A DNA stretch of 64,000 nucleotides from Clostridium sp. KNHs205 (GTDB lineage: Bacteria > Bacillota > Clostridia > Lachnospirales > Lachnospiraceae): the NCBI RefSeq assembly GCF_000702945.1, contig NZ_JNLE01000003.1:4077501-4141500 (forward strand), written 5' to 3'. Under the pieces are notes generated by a model. That model did not search any database and was not told the DNA's origin. It worked only from the letters and a program-made list of their open reading frames with translations. Positions 44,786 through 54,190 of this stretch are shown in pieces. A program made the position numbers and the translations under genes. The stretch's first letter is position 1, and each line of letters starts with the position of its first letter.

Positions 44786-45370
44786 TCATATTGCAAATGG
44801 ATCTTCCTCTTTATCTTCGTGCCAGGTATACTCTATCCTGTCAGCAATTTCTCTTGCAGCCTCAATGCCAAAGACATCCTGTATAAATCCAAGAGACATA
44901 TCCATACCTGCAGAAACGCCGGAAGAAGTATAATATTTACCATCTACTACCCAACGGGCTCTTCCTGCCCAGTCTACTTCCGGATTGACTGTTACCACCC
45001 AGTCAAAGGCTCGTTTATTTGATGTAGCTCTTTTACCATTTAACCTTCCTGTTTTAGCCAGCAATGCTGACCCTGTACATACTGTCAGGCAGTATTCTGA
45101 TCTGTCCGCCATTTCTTTTATTAGTTCTATGAATTCCGTATTGTCAACCAGGCTTCTGGTTCCCTGACCTCCAGGTAGAAAAAACACACCGGAATAGGTA
45201 CTGATATCTACAGCTTTGGTAACGATTTCTGTTCCCTGTCTGCTCTTTATAAGACCTCCCTCCAGAGAGAGAAAATTCAATTCTACATCCTTCCCATGTC
45301 CGAGAATTTCTACGGGACCAAATACATCCAGCGTTTCAAAATCTTCAAATAAGATAATATTTATAATCAT
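44786..45370 (-). CDS. DJ-1/PfpI-family protein
   Basis: A 194-residue class I glutamine amidotransferase-like protein. The nucleophile elbow is LTVCTGSALLAKTG near 95 with Cys in the CTGS motif, and the acidic partner lies in ILFEDFETLDVFGP near 8-16. The branch resembles isonitrile hydratase and AraC-linked DJ-1 domains, but the substrate is unknown. AGGAG lies six bases before the ATG. It is the next gene after the GNAT in the same direction. Confidence 0.9.
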   Translation of the reverse strand: MIINIILFEDFETLDVFGPVEILGHGKDVELNFLSLEGGLIKSRQGTEIVTKAVDISTYSGVFFLPGGQGTRSLVDNTEFIELIKEMADRSEYCLTVCTGSALLAKTGRLNGKRATSNKRAFDWVVTVNPEVDWAGRARWVVDGKYYTSSGVSAGMDMSLGFIQDVFGIEAAREIADRIEYTWHEDKEEDPFAI

Positions 45371-45433
45371 ATGTATCTCCTACCTTTCACAAGCCAGCAC
45401 ACCTTGGGCTTAAGGCTTCAATTCTGTCTGGAA

Positions 45434-46201
45434 TCATCTATTCATCTCGGCAACCTGTACTGTACTTTTTGCTGTCATCTCAACCCAGGCAGGCCGAAAA
45501 CCACTCTTGATAGCATTTCGCACCGACCGTATGTTGCACCAGGCTGCGCAATAAAATGGTACCTTGCCACGTTCTAATACCTCCACTGCCAGACGGCTTG
45601 TCAGTGCTGCTGCTATCCCCTGCCTTCTGTATTCCGGCAATACATCAATTCCAATCTGCCACATAGTATCGCAATCTGCCGAACAGCCTGCCAGACCAAT
45701 GATCTTATCACCTTCATAAGCCGCAACCCCTAACACATCCAGAGTTTTTCTGGCCTCACACAAAGCATTGCTCCATTCTTCTTTATACAGGTCTGTGAAA
45801 TCCTCTCCCGTTAGAACCTTTAGCGGATACTTGCAGGGTAATGCCTTTAGGACCTTAAGATCCGGGAGAAAATACTCTGCCATATGACAGATTCTCATAT
45901 CCCTTTTCTGGAGTTCATCGTTTAAGACATGCATATTGGGTGTTTCGAAACAGTGTTCCGTGGGATACTTTTCTATATATGCACTGACAACCTCCTCAAT
46001 TTCTTTGTTTATAGAAGCAACAATGTTATTGCCATAAGATATTAAATTGCAATAAAGCGGCAGTTTTAAATACTTTCTGGCAGCTGTATTATTCTGTGAA
46101 TAGACTATCTTATTCTCTTTTTGTGTAAAATCCTCCGGTGAGCAATTAGCATCAATCGCAGACTGCTCCATTGCTATTCTTATTATTTCCTGATTTGTCA
46201 T
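45434..46201 (-). CDS. GNAT-family acetyltransferase with N-terminal extension
   Basis: A 255-residue protein. The C-terminal half is a GNAT fold with the acetyl-CoA motif LPEYRRQGIAAALTSRLAVEV near 190-210. The N-terminal half (about 1-115) is a related but degenerate domain seen in two-domain GNATs. CxxxWCNIRSVRNAIKSGFRPAW near 225 is the helix-loop that follows. The acceptor is unknown. Confidence 0.87.
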   Translation of the reverse strand: MTNQEIIRIAMEQSAIDANCSPEDFTQKENKIVYSQNNTAARKYLKLPLYCNLISYGNNIVASINKEIEEVVSAYIEKYPTEHCFETPNMHVLNDELQKRDMRICHMAEYFLPDLKVLKALPCKYPLKVLTGEDFTDLYKEEWSNALCEARKTLDVLGVAAYEGDKIIGLAGCSADCDTMWQIGIDVLPEYRRQGIAAALTSRLAVEVLERGKVPFYCAAWCNIRSVRNAIKSGFRPAWVEMTAKSTVQVAEMNR

Positions 46202-46222
46202 AGGACTCTTATCCTTACCTTT

Positions 46223-47107
46223 CTATCGTACCGAACTTCCACTGTAGAGAGTACAGACAAGGATCTGCGGTCTGTTAAAGACCCTGAGAGGAATTATACT
46301 ATTGCCCAGTCCTCTGCTTACAATTTCAGTTGTATTCTTTTTATTATATTTTCCGCTTGTATATTTAGGGAACAATCCCTGACCAGGTGCAATAAGTCCG
46401 CCTATAAAGGGCAGCCTGAACTGTCCCCCGTGGGCATGACCCGAAAAAACCAGGTCTATCCCATACTGCGCATAGGTGTCTATAAACTCTGGTCTATGTG
46501 CAAGAAGAACCGTATATCTGTCCGTTCTGCCTTCTTTAATTCCCTCCAGCTGCTCTTCAAGAATCAGCTTTTCTGAGAATCCATTATAATTTCCGGTTAC
46601 CATTTCATATACAGGATCATTGATACCTGCCATACTAATTGCTGCTCCCTTATATTTAAGCTGGATTAACTTATTTTTAAGCAGTATCACGCCTGTTTGT
46701 ATCAGCTGCTGCTCAAGCTCAGAATACTCCTCCGTCAATCCTTCATGGTTACCGGTTACATAATATACAGGTGCAAGCTTTACTGCTCCTCTGATAAAAT
46801 CCATGGCTTTATCAATATTTGTCCGGCGGCTGTCAATTAAATCACCTGTAACTACAATAATGTCCGGTTCTGCCTTTTCTATGTTCCTTAACAGCACAGC
46901 CTGGTCTTTACCAAATTCCTTGTTATGCAGATCAGATATTTGAAGTATCTTAAACCCCTCAAAGGCTTCTGGTAACTTATTAGAAAAAATGCTTATATAG
47001 TCGGTTTTGATTGCATTGTCTCCCCAATAAAGCCCGAAACACAGGAGCAGGAGAAGTATTACCACTAGTGATAATCTATATTTACGGAATAATTTTCTGA
47101 TTACCAT
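46223..47107 (-). CDS. membrane-anchored calcineurin-like phosphoesterase (YkuE/YaeI type)
   Basis: A 294-residue protein. One N-terminal membrane helix (about 10-28) is followed by the metallophosphatase motifs ILQISDLHNKEFG, VTGDLIDSR, VTGNHEG, LAHRPEF and SGHAHGGQFRLP. The set is complete, so it should bind two metals and cleave phosphoesters, perhaps of lipid precursors. AAAGGAACAG precedes the ATG. It is the next gene after sbcC in the same direction, 63 bases away. Confidence 0.92.
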   Translation of the reverse strand: MVIRKLFRKYRLSLVVILLLLLCFGLYWGDNAIKTDYISIFSNKLPEAFEGFKILQISDLHNKEFGKDQAVLLRNIEKAEPDIIVVTGDLIDSRRTNIDKAMDFIRGAVKLAPVYYVTGNHEGLTEEYSELEQQLIQTGVILLKNKLIQLKYKGAAISMAGINDPVYEMVTGNYNGFSEKLILEEQLEGIKEGRTDRYTVLLAHRPEFIDTYAQYGIDLVFSGHAHGGQFRLPFIGGLIAPGQGLFPKYTSGKYNKKNTTEIVSRGLGNSIIPLRVFNRPQILVCTLYSGSSVR

Positions 47108-47170
47108 TCTTCTGTTCCTTTCCCCTCAAGCTATTTCCTGTCACAATTTATCTTACAAGCACAACTGCTG

Positions 47171-50100
47171 CTATACTGCCACACGAATACTGCTGCCTAT
47201 ACTGCTCTTTTGTATGATTATCTGCCTGTCTATCCGCTCCTTTAATTCGCTGACATGGGATATAATGCCTACCAGACGGTCGCCCTGTGTTAATCCAGTC
47301 AGAGTTTGCAAAGCATGATCAAGGGATTCTCCATCCAGTGCACCAAAACCTTCATCAATAAACAGTGTATCTATCTCCACTCCTCCCGCATGACCTTGTA
47401 TCACATCAGACAGCCCTAACGCCAAACTCAGGGAAGCCTTAAAGGCTTCTCCTCCGGAAAGAGATTTAACAGACCTGGTTCTGCCGGTATAATAATCCAG
47501 CACATTAATCTCAAGACCTGTCTGAGAACGCAGATCCAGAGGTTCTTCCCGGCGCAGCAGCTCATATCGTCCGTTGGTCATGATCTTAAGACGTTTGTTT
47601 GCTTCCTGTAATATCTGATGAAAGTAAGTAGCCTGAATATACTGCTCAAAGGCCAGCTTCTGCTTTCCTGCAAGTTCACCGTTGGCAGTCCTAGACAGAA
47701 GGGATAGCTGCAGATAATCCTTTTGAAGTGTTTCAGACCCGGTTATGGCTTTTTGCAGTGCATTCTCTGTATTTATATTACTGCCAAGTCTTGAGATGAT
47801 GTCCTGTATGGCTGTTTCCTTCTCAGCTATTCTGGCTTCGATATCAGCTTTTCTTTCTTCCAGATGCGTCATATCAGTTATCTGCTTACCCTCTGTTTCC
47901 CGAAGCAGTCTTTCAATGTCTTTCTCCGTGTTCTTTAATCTATCCTGGTACTCTTCCACTTTGTTCCTTAACTCTTTTATCTGTACTTCTGTCATAAGAT
48001 AAGACCTATAGTTCTCGAAATCTGCAAACTCACAGTCTGCCAGTTTCTCCATAAGTGCTTTCTCGGCTTGCCTTAAAGACTCTGTATCTTCTTTCAGTCT
48101 TATCTTCATTTCCTTTTCAAGTGTATGAAGGCCTTCTGTTTCCTTTTGGAGTAGATGATAGGATTCTTCTGCTTTTTTATAGGTTTCTTTTAATAGGAGA
48201 AGTTTTTCCGACCAGAGCAATAGCGCAGTTTCTGCTTTCTCTTTATCGGAATACTCCAGTGTTGACTTTAAGGCATTATATTCTCCGGTTTTTGAAGAAA
48301 GCACAGTAAGATTATTATTGTACAACTGGTTATTTGCTTTCAGGGTCTGCTCATTTTCTTCAAGAGTCTTTTCCGAACGTTGAAGCATGTCCTTACAGGT
48401 TGTTTTTCTTATAATCTTACTTTCAAGCTTCTGATATTCCGTATTTGTATTATTTAATTCTTGTCTTTGTTTATCAAGTGTATCAGTGATTCTAAGGTTG
48501 ACTACACTGATATCGCCTTTGTTAAAGACTTCCGAAATATCCTCAAAGTACTTCTTTGCTTCGCTAAGGAACTGCTCTGTTGCAAGTCTGACTTCTGTCT
48601 GTTTAGCAGCAGCAGACTGACTCATTTCCTGCATTCTCTGCCTGGCTGCTTCACTCTTCTCACGAAATTCTTTCAATTCTTCTTCACTGGGGGCATCTTC
48701 TGCCGTTACCGCCTGTCTGGGATGTTTTAAGGAACCGCACACCGGGCAGGGAGTCCCTTCTACCAGGCCTCTTGCAAGGATTCCGGCTTGCTCACGAAAG
48801 AAGGCTCTTTCTTTTTCCGTAAAGAGCTCGTGTGCTGCCTCATATTCTGTGTCCGCTTTCCCAAATGCCTCCTGGAGGTTTAAAAACATCTGGTGCTGAT
48901 TCGTGATGTTATCAAGGGATTTTTGAATAGTAAGAAGATTTTTCATTTCAGCTTCTATATTTTTTAAATTTTGCTCACATACTGCTAATCTGACCTCAAT
49001 ATCCTCCAGGGTTCTTAACTCCTCTGTCAATAAACTTATTTGTTCTTTAAGCTTTTGCTGTTTCTCTTCTATTAATTTATTGTCATTTATTATTTTATCA
49101 TTTACAGAGGTTAAATCCTGTATCCCTTTGGTAAGGCTTTCTGCTATATCATATTGAGGAAGCAGTTTTTTCAGGTGGTCAATAGATGATACCAGCTCTT
49201 CCCTTTCAGCTTCTTTCCCTGTCTCAACCTTATATACTTCTTCTGCAGAAGTCAGAGCATTGTTTTTAGCTGCCAGTTCTTTCTCCAGATTTGATATATT
49301 TTCTGTGAGCTTTTTTACAGCATCTTTTTCCTTTTGGTAATTGATTTCATAGGGATAAATCGTATAAAGAGCTTTTTCAGCCTGTTGGAGCTTTAACTTT
49401 CTTTCTTTATGAAATGGTAACTCTTTCTGTAATTCTTCTTTTTTTACTCTTGTTCCTTCCAGTTCCTTAAAAAGCTGATTGCTGTAAGATGCTTCTGTGA
49501 TAACTTTAATCTGTTCCGCCTGCTGGCTTTGCAGTTCTTTGGCCTCTAACTGCAAAGAAGCAAGTTCTTCTCTTTCTCTTATAATAAGTGCTTCCAGTTC
49601 ACCCCTGATCTCTGCTGCATTATGTATGGAGGCCTTTTCTTTCAGAGCAGAAAGAATTGTTCCCTCTTCCTTTTCGGGCAAAATGATTCCGCTGATATAC
49701 TGCAGGATGCTCTGTTCTATACTGCTGCATTTATTTCTTGCTTCCCTCTCCCTGTCTTTTAGTGAACGCTGCAGTGATTGATATAATTCAGTATTAAATA
49801 CCCGTCTGAAGATTTCTCCCCTCTCCTTACTGTCTGCCAGGAGTAACTGCAGAAATTCTCCCTGGGCAATCATTGCAATCTGTTTATACTGTCTATAATT
49901 TATACCGAGCAAATCTGAGACCTTACCTGTAACTTCTTTATACCCCGTTACCACATTGCCTCCCGGCAATGTCAATACAGCATCAGCAAACTCTGTGGTA
50001 ATTCCTTCACCGTTTTTCTTCGGTCTTTCATACCTGGGGTTTCTCTGGATGGAATACTCTTTACCTTTATGCAGAAAGTCAAGTGACACATAAGTTTTTA

Positions 50101-50323
50101 CAGCAGGCTGTGCAAAATCACTTCGCATGGTATCAACCGTTCGTATGGAACCACTTGCCTCGCCAAAGAGTGCAAAAGCAATGGCATCAAAAATGGTAGT
50201 TTTACCTGCTCCCGTATCTCCGGTTATCAGAAAAATACCCTGACTTCCAAGTCGTGTAAGGTCAAGTTCCACTTTATCTGCATAAGGACCAAAGGCACTC
50301 ATTTCTATTTTTAATGGTTTCAT
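47171..50323 (-). CDS. sbcC: exonuclease subunit SbcC
   Basis: The ATPase/coiled-coil subunit of the SbcCD nuclease, which cuts hairpins and blocked DNA ends. The 1050 residues start with FGPYADKVELDL and Walker A GDTGAGKTT near 35, then long coiled coils with the zinc hook CPVC near 525. The ABC signature SLSGGEAFKASLSLALGLSD and Walker B DTLFIDEGFGALD lie near 945-990. The ATG at 50323 with AGGAG six bases upstream is chosen over a much earlier start without homology. SbcD ends 110 bases upstream. Confidence 0.97.
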   Translation of the reverse strand: MKPLKIEMSAFGPYADKVELDLTRLGSQGIFLITGDTGAGKTTIFDAIAFALFGEASGSIRTVDTMRSDFAQPAVKTYVSLDFLHKGKEYSIQRNPRYERPKKNGEGITTEFADAVLTLPGGNVVTGYKEVTGKVSDLLGINYRQYKQIAMIAQGEFLQLLLADSKERGEIFRRVFNTELYQSLQRSLKDREREARNKCSSIEQSILQYISGIILPEKEEGTILSALKEKASIHNAAEIRGELEALIIREREELASLQLEAKELQSQQAEQIKVITEASYSNQLFKELEGTRVKKEELQKELPFHKERKLKLQQAEKALYTIYPYEINYQKEKDAVKKLTENISNLEKELAAKNNALTSAEEVYKVETGKEAEREELVSSIDHLKKLLPQYDIAESLTKGIQDLTSVNDKIINDNKLIEEKQQKLKEQISLLTEELRTLEDIEVRLAVCEQNLKNIEAEMKNLLTIQKSLDNITNQHQMFLNLQEAFGKADTEYEAAHELFTEKERAFFREQAGILARGLVEGTPCPVCGSLKHPRQAVTAEDAPSEEELKEFREKSEAARQRMQEMSQSAAAKQTEVRLATEQFLSEAKKYFEDISEVFNKGDISVVNLRITDTLDKQRQELNNTNTEYQKLESKIIRKTTCKDMLQRSEKTLEENEQTLKANNQLYNNNLTVLSSKTGEYNALKSTLEYSDKEKAETALLLWSEKLLLLKETYKKAEESYHLLQKETEGLHTLEKEMKIRLKEDTESLRQAEKALMEKLADCEFADFENYRSYLMTEVQIKELRNKVEEYQDRLKNTEKDIERLLRETEGKQITDMTHLEERKADIEARIAEKETAIQDIISRLGSNINTENALQKAITGSETLQKDYLQLSLLSRTANGELAGKQKLAFEQYIQATYFHQILQEANKRLKIMTNGRYELLRREEPLDLRSQTGLEINVLDYYTGRTRSVKSLSGGEAFKASLSLALGLSDVIQGHAGGVEIDTLFIDEGFGALDGESLDHALQTLTGLTQGDRLVGIISHVSELKERIDRQIIIQKSSIGSSIRVAV

Positions 50324-50433
50324 GTCTGACTCCTGTCTGTGTGTTAGGATACTTGTATAATAAAAAAGCTTGAATACAGCTGGTTGGCATCGAGCTCCCT
50401 GTTCCACTATGAGGGAGAAAGGACGACACAATA

Positions 50434-51576
50434 TTAATTTATAACTTCGCCCATAATATCTGCTATTATTTCCTTTTGCTCAAAGGAAAGCTCTGTATTA
50501 TTCTGTATTTGATAAAATTCATCAAATAATTCAATCGGATTTTTCCTTGTTCCTTCTAAAGAAGCTGCCGTAAAACTATGTACAGCCTGTCCGCTTCTGC
50601 TGTTTTCAAAATCCAGAAGCATCAAGTTGGGATACACCTGACGTAACTGACCGATGGCATCGTATATTTCTTCTTCATCTGTCAGGGTAACATGCATATA
50701 ATCCTCCGCTCCTTCTGTAGCTTCTTTTCCGATAAGAAGAAGTTCCTTCATTGGTCCTTTAATTTCACGAAGGTCATGGAGAGGATAAAGTGGTTTAGCT
50801 TGAATGTTAATGTCACCCTTCGCTCCACATTCCAGTAAATACACGGATTTTACATATCGAGCTTCCGAGAAGGAATATTTTAGGGGCGATCCGGCATAAC
50901 GTATGGTATCTCTCCCCACTTTCTGTGCCCGGTGCAGATGTCCCAGTGCAACATAATCAAATTTATCAAAGGCGGATATATCCACCTGGTCTACACCACC
51001 TACTGATATATTTTCCGAATCACTGCGTTCCGGTTCCTGTAATCCGTTAATCACAAACTGATGTGCAAGCAGAATATTTCTCTCTTCTGCAACCAGCGGA
51101 TAATCTGATAAAACCAGCTTAACCGCCTCTTCATAAGATTCCGGTGCTGTTTCGTGGTAAGGCCTGATCATTGCCGGTTTGATAAAGGGAAGCATATATA
51201 TGTTCAGGGGCCCATGTTCATCTGTCAAGGCAACTCTTCCCGGTTTCCCATCATAAACACCTGTTATATATAGATTATTCTTCTCCATTATACGGCTTCC
51301 AAAGCCGATTCTTTCAGGAGAATCATGGTTTCCGCTTATCATAAAGACTGCTTGTCCGGCTTTATTAAGTTCCGTTAAAAAACTATCCAAAAGTTCAACA
51401 GCTTCAGCTGAGGGCATGCTTTTATCATATATATCACCTGCTATCAGCACTCCGTCGGTATTTTCTTCCAAGACTATCTTTATTATCTGTTCCAATATGT
51501 ATCTTTGATCTTCTAACATACTAAATTCGTTTACTCGTTTTCCGATATGCAAATCGGCTAAATGGAGCAATTTCAC
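50434..51576 (-). CDS. sbcD: exonuclease subunit SbcD
   Basis: The nuclease subunit that pairs with SbcC. The 380 residues contain the Mre11-type phosphoesterase motifs LHLADLHIGKR, AGDIYDKSMPS, SGNHDSPERI, LAHQFV and GHLHRAQ, all intact, and a C-terminal capping domain. The GTG at 51576 (VKLLHLADLH) has AAGGAG eight bases upstream and is preferred over the GTG at 51585, which overlaps the site. First gene of the sbcDC operon. Confidence 0.96.
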   Translation of the reverse strand: MKLLHLADLHIGKRVNEFSMLEDQRYILEQIIKIVLEENTDGVLIAGDIYDKSMPSAEAVELLDSFLTELNKAGQAVFMISGNHDSPERIGFGSRIMEKNNLYITGVYDGKPGRVALTDEHGPLNIYMLPFIKPAMIRPYHETAPESYEEAVKLVLSDYPLVAEERNILLAHQFVINGLQEPERSDSENISVGGVDQVDISAFDKFDYVALGHLHRAQKVGRDTIRYAGSPLKYSFSEARYVKSVYLLECGAKGDINIQAKPLYPLHDLREIKGPMKELLLIGKEATEGAEDYMHVTLTDEEEIYDAIGQLRQVYPNLMLLDFENSRSGQAVHSFTAASLEGTRKNPIELFDEFYQIQNNTELSFEQKEIIADIMGEVIN

Positions 51577-51702
51577 ATACTTCACTCCTTACTCTTATGG
51601 TTTACTTCCAGCACGAATACTATAGTCCGGAAAAGTTTGTATATTATATTATAAACGCATAAGTTGTTCATTACAAGAAGCAGATTCTTACAAAGTAAGG
51701 GA

Positions 51703-52575
51703 CTAATCCTCAATTATCTGGTACTCATTACCAGTGACAAGGATTGCCTGATTATCCTTCAGACAGATATGGGGCAGCGGCAGGTCTTTTCTCTGGCTGC
51801 TGTCAGCTGCGCAATGTACACTTAAATAAGCCTGAATAAGACACAGACCTTCTGTTTCCTCTTCTTTTGAATGTGCAATATTAGGTGTTGCAATCAGACT
51901 TCCTGCGCTGACCCCTACAAACAGCTTATTGCGATAAGCCAGTTTCTTTACTATAGAGAAGAATCCGCTGCTCTTTAAAACTTTCAGCAGGTGTCTGGTA
52001 TTACCCCCTGTAAAATAGATTACATCATAGGACATTGCTTCTTTGGTAGTAATCTCATATTCTAAATTATAGGTCTGAATATTTTCCGGTAATATTCCTA
52101 TATGCAGCAGTTCCCGGTAACACCAGTCTGCCATTTTAAGTTCTTCCTCCTCAATAGCTGCTGCCGGTATGAAAAGTACTTTTGCTTCTTCTACAGCCTT
52201 TTCTAACAGTCTCAGAAAACAGTTAGTAATATTCGGCTTTCCTTCCCCTTTCATATCCTCAAAACCGGCAGAGGTCAGTAAAATCTTCTGATAAATTTTC
52301 TTTCCTTCTTCCATAACCCGGCTGCGGCAGACTTTCACCCTTTCTCCTCCCGGATTGTCTCCATGTTCTTTATCCAGGTAAGAATACCGGTATAAATTAC
52401 TGCAGGGAATGATTTCGCACTCCCCGCAATGAGTATGGCCTTTCCCCTGACAACACCGGGCTATGTGACATTCTCCGTGAAAAGGATTTCCCATGGTTTC
52501 AATACACCCTCCGCATCCGTGGGACTCCTTCCATTGGCAACCGTTACAATGTAGTCCGCATCTTGAATCAATCAT
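51703..52575 (-). CDS. fusion of Cys-rich DUF3795-like domain and peptidase E (S51)
   Basis: A 290-residue protein in two parts. Residues 1-80 form a cysteine-rich domain (RCGLHCNGCQWKESHGCGGC ... CGECEIIPCSNLYRY), like DUF3795 zinc-binding proteins. Residues about 95-290 resemble peptidase S51 (dipeptidase E): YFTGGNTRHLL near 195 and the nucleophile motif GVSAGSLIATPN near 220. The peptidase half probably removes N-terminal Asp dipeptides or cleaves cyanophycin-like bonds; the effect of the metal domain is unknown. ATG 52575 follows AGGAGAGG. Confidence 0.83.
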   Translation of the reverse strand: MIDSRCGLHCNGCQWKESHGCGGCIETMGNPFHGECHIARCCQGKGHTHCGECEIIPCSNLYRYSYLDKEHGDNPGGERVKVCRSRVMEEGKKIYQKILLTSAGFEDMKGEGKPNITNCFLRLLEKAVEEAKVLFIPAAAIEEEELKMADWCYRELLHIGILPENIQTYNLEYEITTKEAMSYDVIYFTGGNTRHLLKVLKSSGFFSIVKKLAYRNKLFVGVSAGSLIATPNIAHSKEEETEGLCLIQAYLSVHCAADSSQRKDLPLPHICLKDNQAILVTGNEYQIIED

Positions 52576-52653
52576 ATTCCTCTCCTGTCTGCATGCTTTT
52601 AGCACGCAAAAAAATTAACAAAAACACTGCTTTTATCTTCCTTCGCATCATAA

Positions 52654-52684
52654 CAAAAAGAACAGGACATCCTAATGTCCTGTT
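52654..52684 (-). terminator. terminator of the WYL regulator gene
   Basis: AACAGGACAT pairs perfectly with ATGTCCTGTT around CCTA, and CTTTTTG follows on the minus strand. The regulator's stop codon (TAG, 52672-52674) lies in the loop. Confidence 0.9.
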
Positions 52685-53589
52685 CCAGAATAATTATGAA
52701 ATATTTTAAGAGCAGTTGCTTTTAATTCTTCTGCCAGTACTAATGGTTCCAATACCTTAACTTTATCTCCGAATCCAAGGAGCCATTTTAAAATATAATC
52801 TTTGTTGGTATATCCTACTTCAAACAGCAGCTTTCCCTCCGCTGTTTCGGTATAACAATACAGGCCATAATCGTCGATTAACTGGTACCTGACAGAGGAA
52901 TCAAAGAGAGCTTTGAGAATATTATTATCTGTAAAGACAGCGTTCAGATTCCTCTTATCCTCCGGTATCTCCCGCTGAACATAAGTCTCCGGCAGTATTT
53001 TTAGTTCCCACAACCTTGCCAGTTTAAAAAGTCTCCAGTCTTCTCTGGCAGTACAATATCCAAACACATACCAGGCAGACCAGTGAAATATGACATAGTA
53101 CGGCTGAATACGACGATGGCTTAGTCCCTTTTCATAATAATAATCAAATTCTATCAGCTGATGGTTTATTACCGCTTCCTTCACCATTTTTATCTTTGGA
53201 CTCAGAGAGCCTCTGTAATGGGAGGCAAGGTCTATAACAATTGGTTCTTGCAGCGAAAACACCGCATCCTTAGAGACAGAAAACTTATCCAGCGTCCTTT
53301 CTATCTGTGAAGTATCGGTTACCGTTCCAATGCCCTTTAAGGCAGCAATGATTCCAGATAATTCATCTGTAGTGAGTATGCTCTTATCCAGCTTATAACC
53401 CTCTGCAATGGAAATACCGCCACCTTCCCCCTGCCTTGTGACAATGGGTATTCCCGCCTGACAAAGAGCATCTACATCTCTACCTATGGTCCGGCGGGAC
53501 ACCTCGAATCTTGCCGCCAGATATGGCGCGTTTACACGTTCATTCTGCAAAAGTATCGTTAGTATTCCAAGCAATCGGTCAATCTTCAT
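52672..53589 (-). CDS. HTH-WYL regulator
   Basis: A 305-residue YafY-type regulator. An HTH_11 domain (about 3-58; NERVNAPYLAARFEVSRRTIGRDVDALCQAGIPIV) is followed by a WYL domain with the motif WYVFGYCTAREDWRLFKLARL near 175 and a WCX C-terminus. GAGGGGAT precedes the ATG. It lies next to the VOC gene, 48 bases from its 3' end, and is one of two such regulators flanking that gene; the other is transcribed divergently. Confidence 0.92.
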   Translation of the reverse strand: MKIDRLLGILTILLQNERVNAPYLAARFEVSRRTIGRDVDALCQAGIPIVTRQGEGGGISIAEGYKLDKSILTTDELSGIIAALKGIGTVTDTSQIERTLDKFSVSKDAVFSLQEPIVIDLASHYRGSLSPKIKMVKEAVINHQLIEFDYYYEKGLSHRRIQPYYVIFHWSAWYVFGYCTAREDWRLFKLARLWELKILPETYVQREIPEDKRNLNAVFTDNNILKALFDSSVRYQLIDDYGLYCYTETAEGKLLFEVGYTNKDYILKWLLGFGDKVKVLEPLVLAEELKATALKIFHNYSGTGH

Positions 53590-53637
53590 ATCCCCTCAGT
53601 CGCACTCCTTAAACCAACAGTTTTTATCTGTTTTTTA

Positions 53638-54033
53638 TTATACCACAAAACAAAATGGATGTCCTGCAGGATCTATCAGAACTGCCCATTGGTCAGACCA
53701 TTGATCTTTGGCTAAGACCGCACCACAGGAAATTGCGTGTTGTACTGCACTCTCCAGATAATCCTTTCCGCCTACCGTAAAATCCATATGTACCATCTGC
53801 TGTTGTTTACCCGGTTCTTCCGGCCAAACAGGAGGGACATAATCTTCGTTACTCTGGAATGCTATTTCCGCACCACCTTTTCCAGACCGTATAACACTGA
53901 ATACCCCTTCCTGCGAAAATGCCTTTTCCCATCCCAGCAATCGAATGTAGAAATCCTCCAAGCCTTCCATATCATTGGTATCCAATACGATAGTAGACAG
54001 CTGGATGTTTGGTATATTTGTTTTCTTTTCCAT
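53638..54033 (-). CDS. VOC-family (glyoxalase/bleomycin-resistance-like) protein
   Basis: A 131-residue metal-binding-fold protein: two beta-alpha-beta-beta-beta modules with STIVLDTNDMEGLEDFYIRLLGW, MVHMDFTVGG and AVLIDPAGHPFCFV. Whether it is an enzyme or a drug-binding protein cannot be told. The ATG at 54033 has AAGGAGG six bases upstream; the longer open frame is spurious. Flanked by two WYL regulators, with a shared upstream region to the divergent one. Confidence 0.9.
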   Translation of the reverse strand: MEKKTNIPNIQLSTIVLDTNDMEGLEDFYIRLLGWEKAFSQEGVFSVIRSGKGGAEIAFQSNEDYVPPVWPEEPGKQQQMVHMDFTVGGKDYLESAVQHAISCGAVLAKDQWSDQWAVLIDPAGHPFCFVV

Positions 54034-54065
54034 GAATGACCTCCTTCTGAATATAAATTCTATAT

Positions 54066-54100
54066 TCATTATAACACATGATACCGGACACCATATTGTC
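54066..54100. promoter_or_regulatory. VOC promoter and candidate WYL operator
   Basis: On the minus strand an extended -10 element (TGTTATAAT, near 54068-54076) is present but no good -35. About ten bases further, GACA-N6-TGTC (54087-54100) is an inverted repeat like the TGACAT/ATGTCA site at 21735. It lies between VOC and the divergent WYL gene. Confidence 0.45.
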
Positions 54101-54190
54101 ATATTTAAATACTGATTGCCTGAATCAAATATTTTACATATAATAAAACTGCAGAACTTCAGTAACCTACAGAATAAGAAAGAGGAACTT

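Noticed and set aside
50324..50431. 36-residue N-terminal extension of SbcC
   Set aside because: No homology to the SbcC start and AGGAG precedes the internal ATG.
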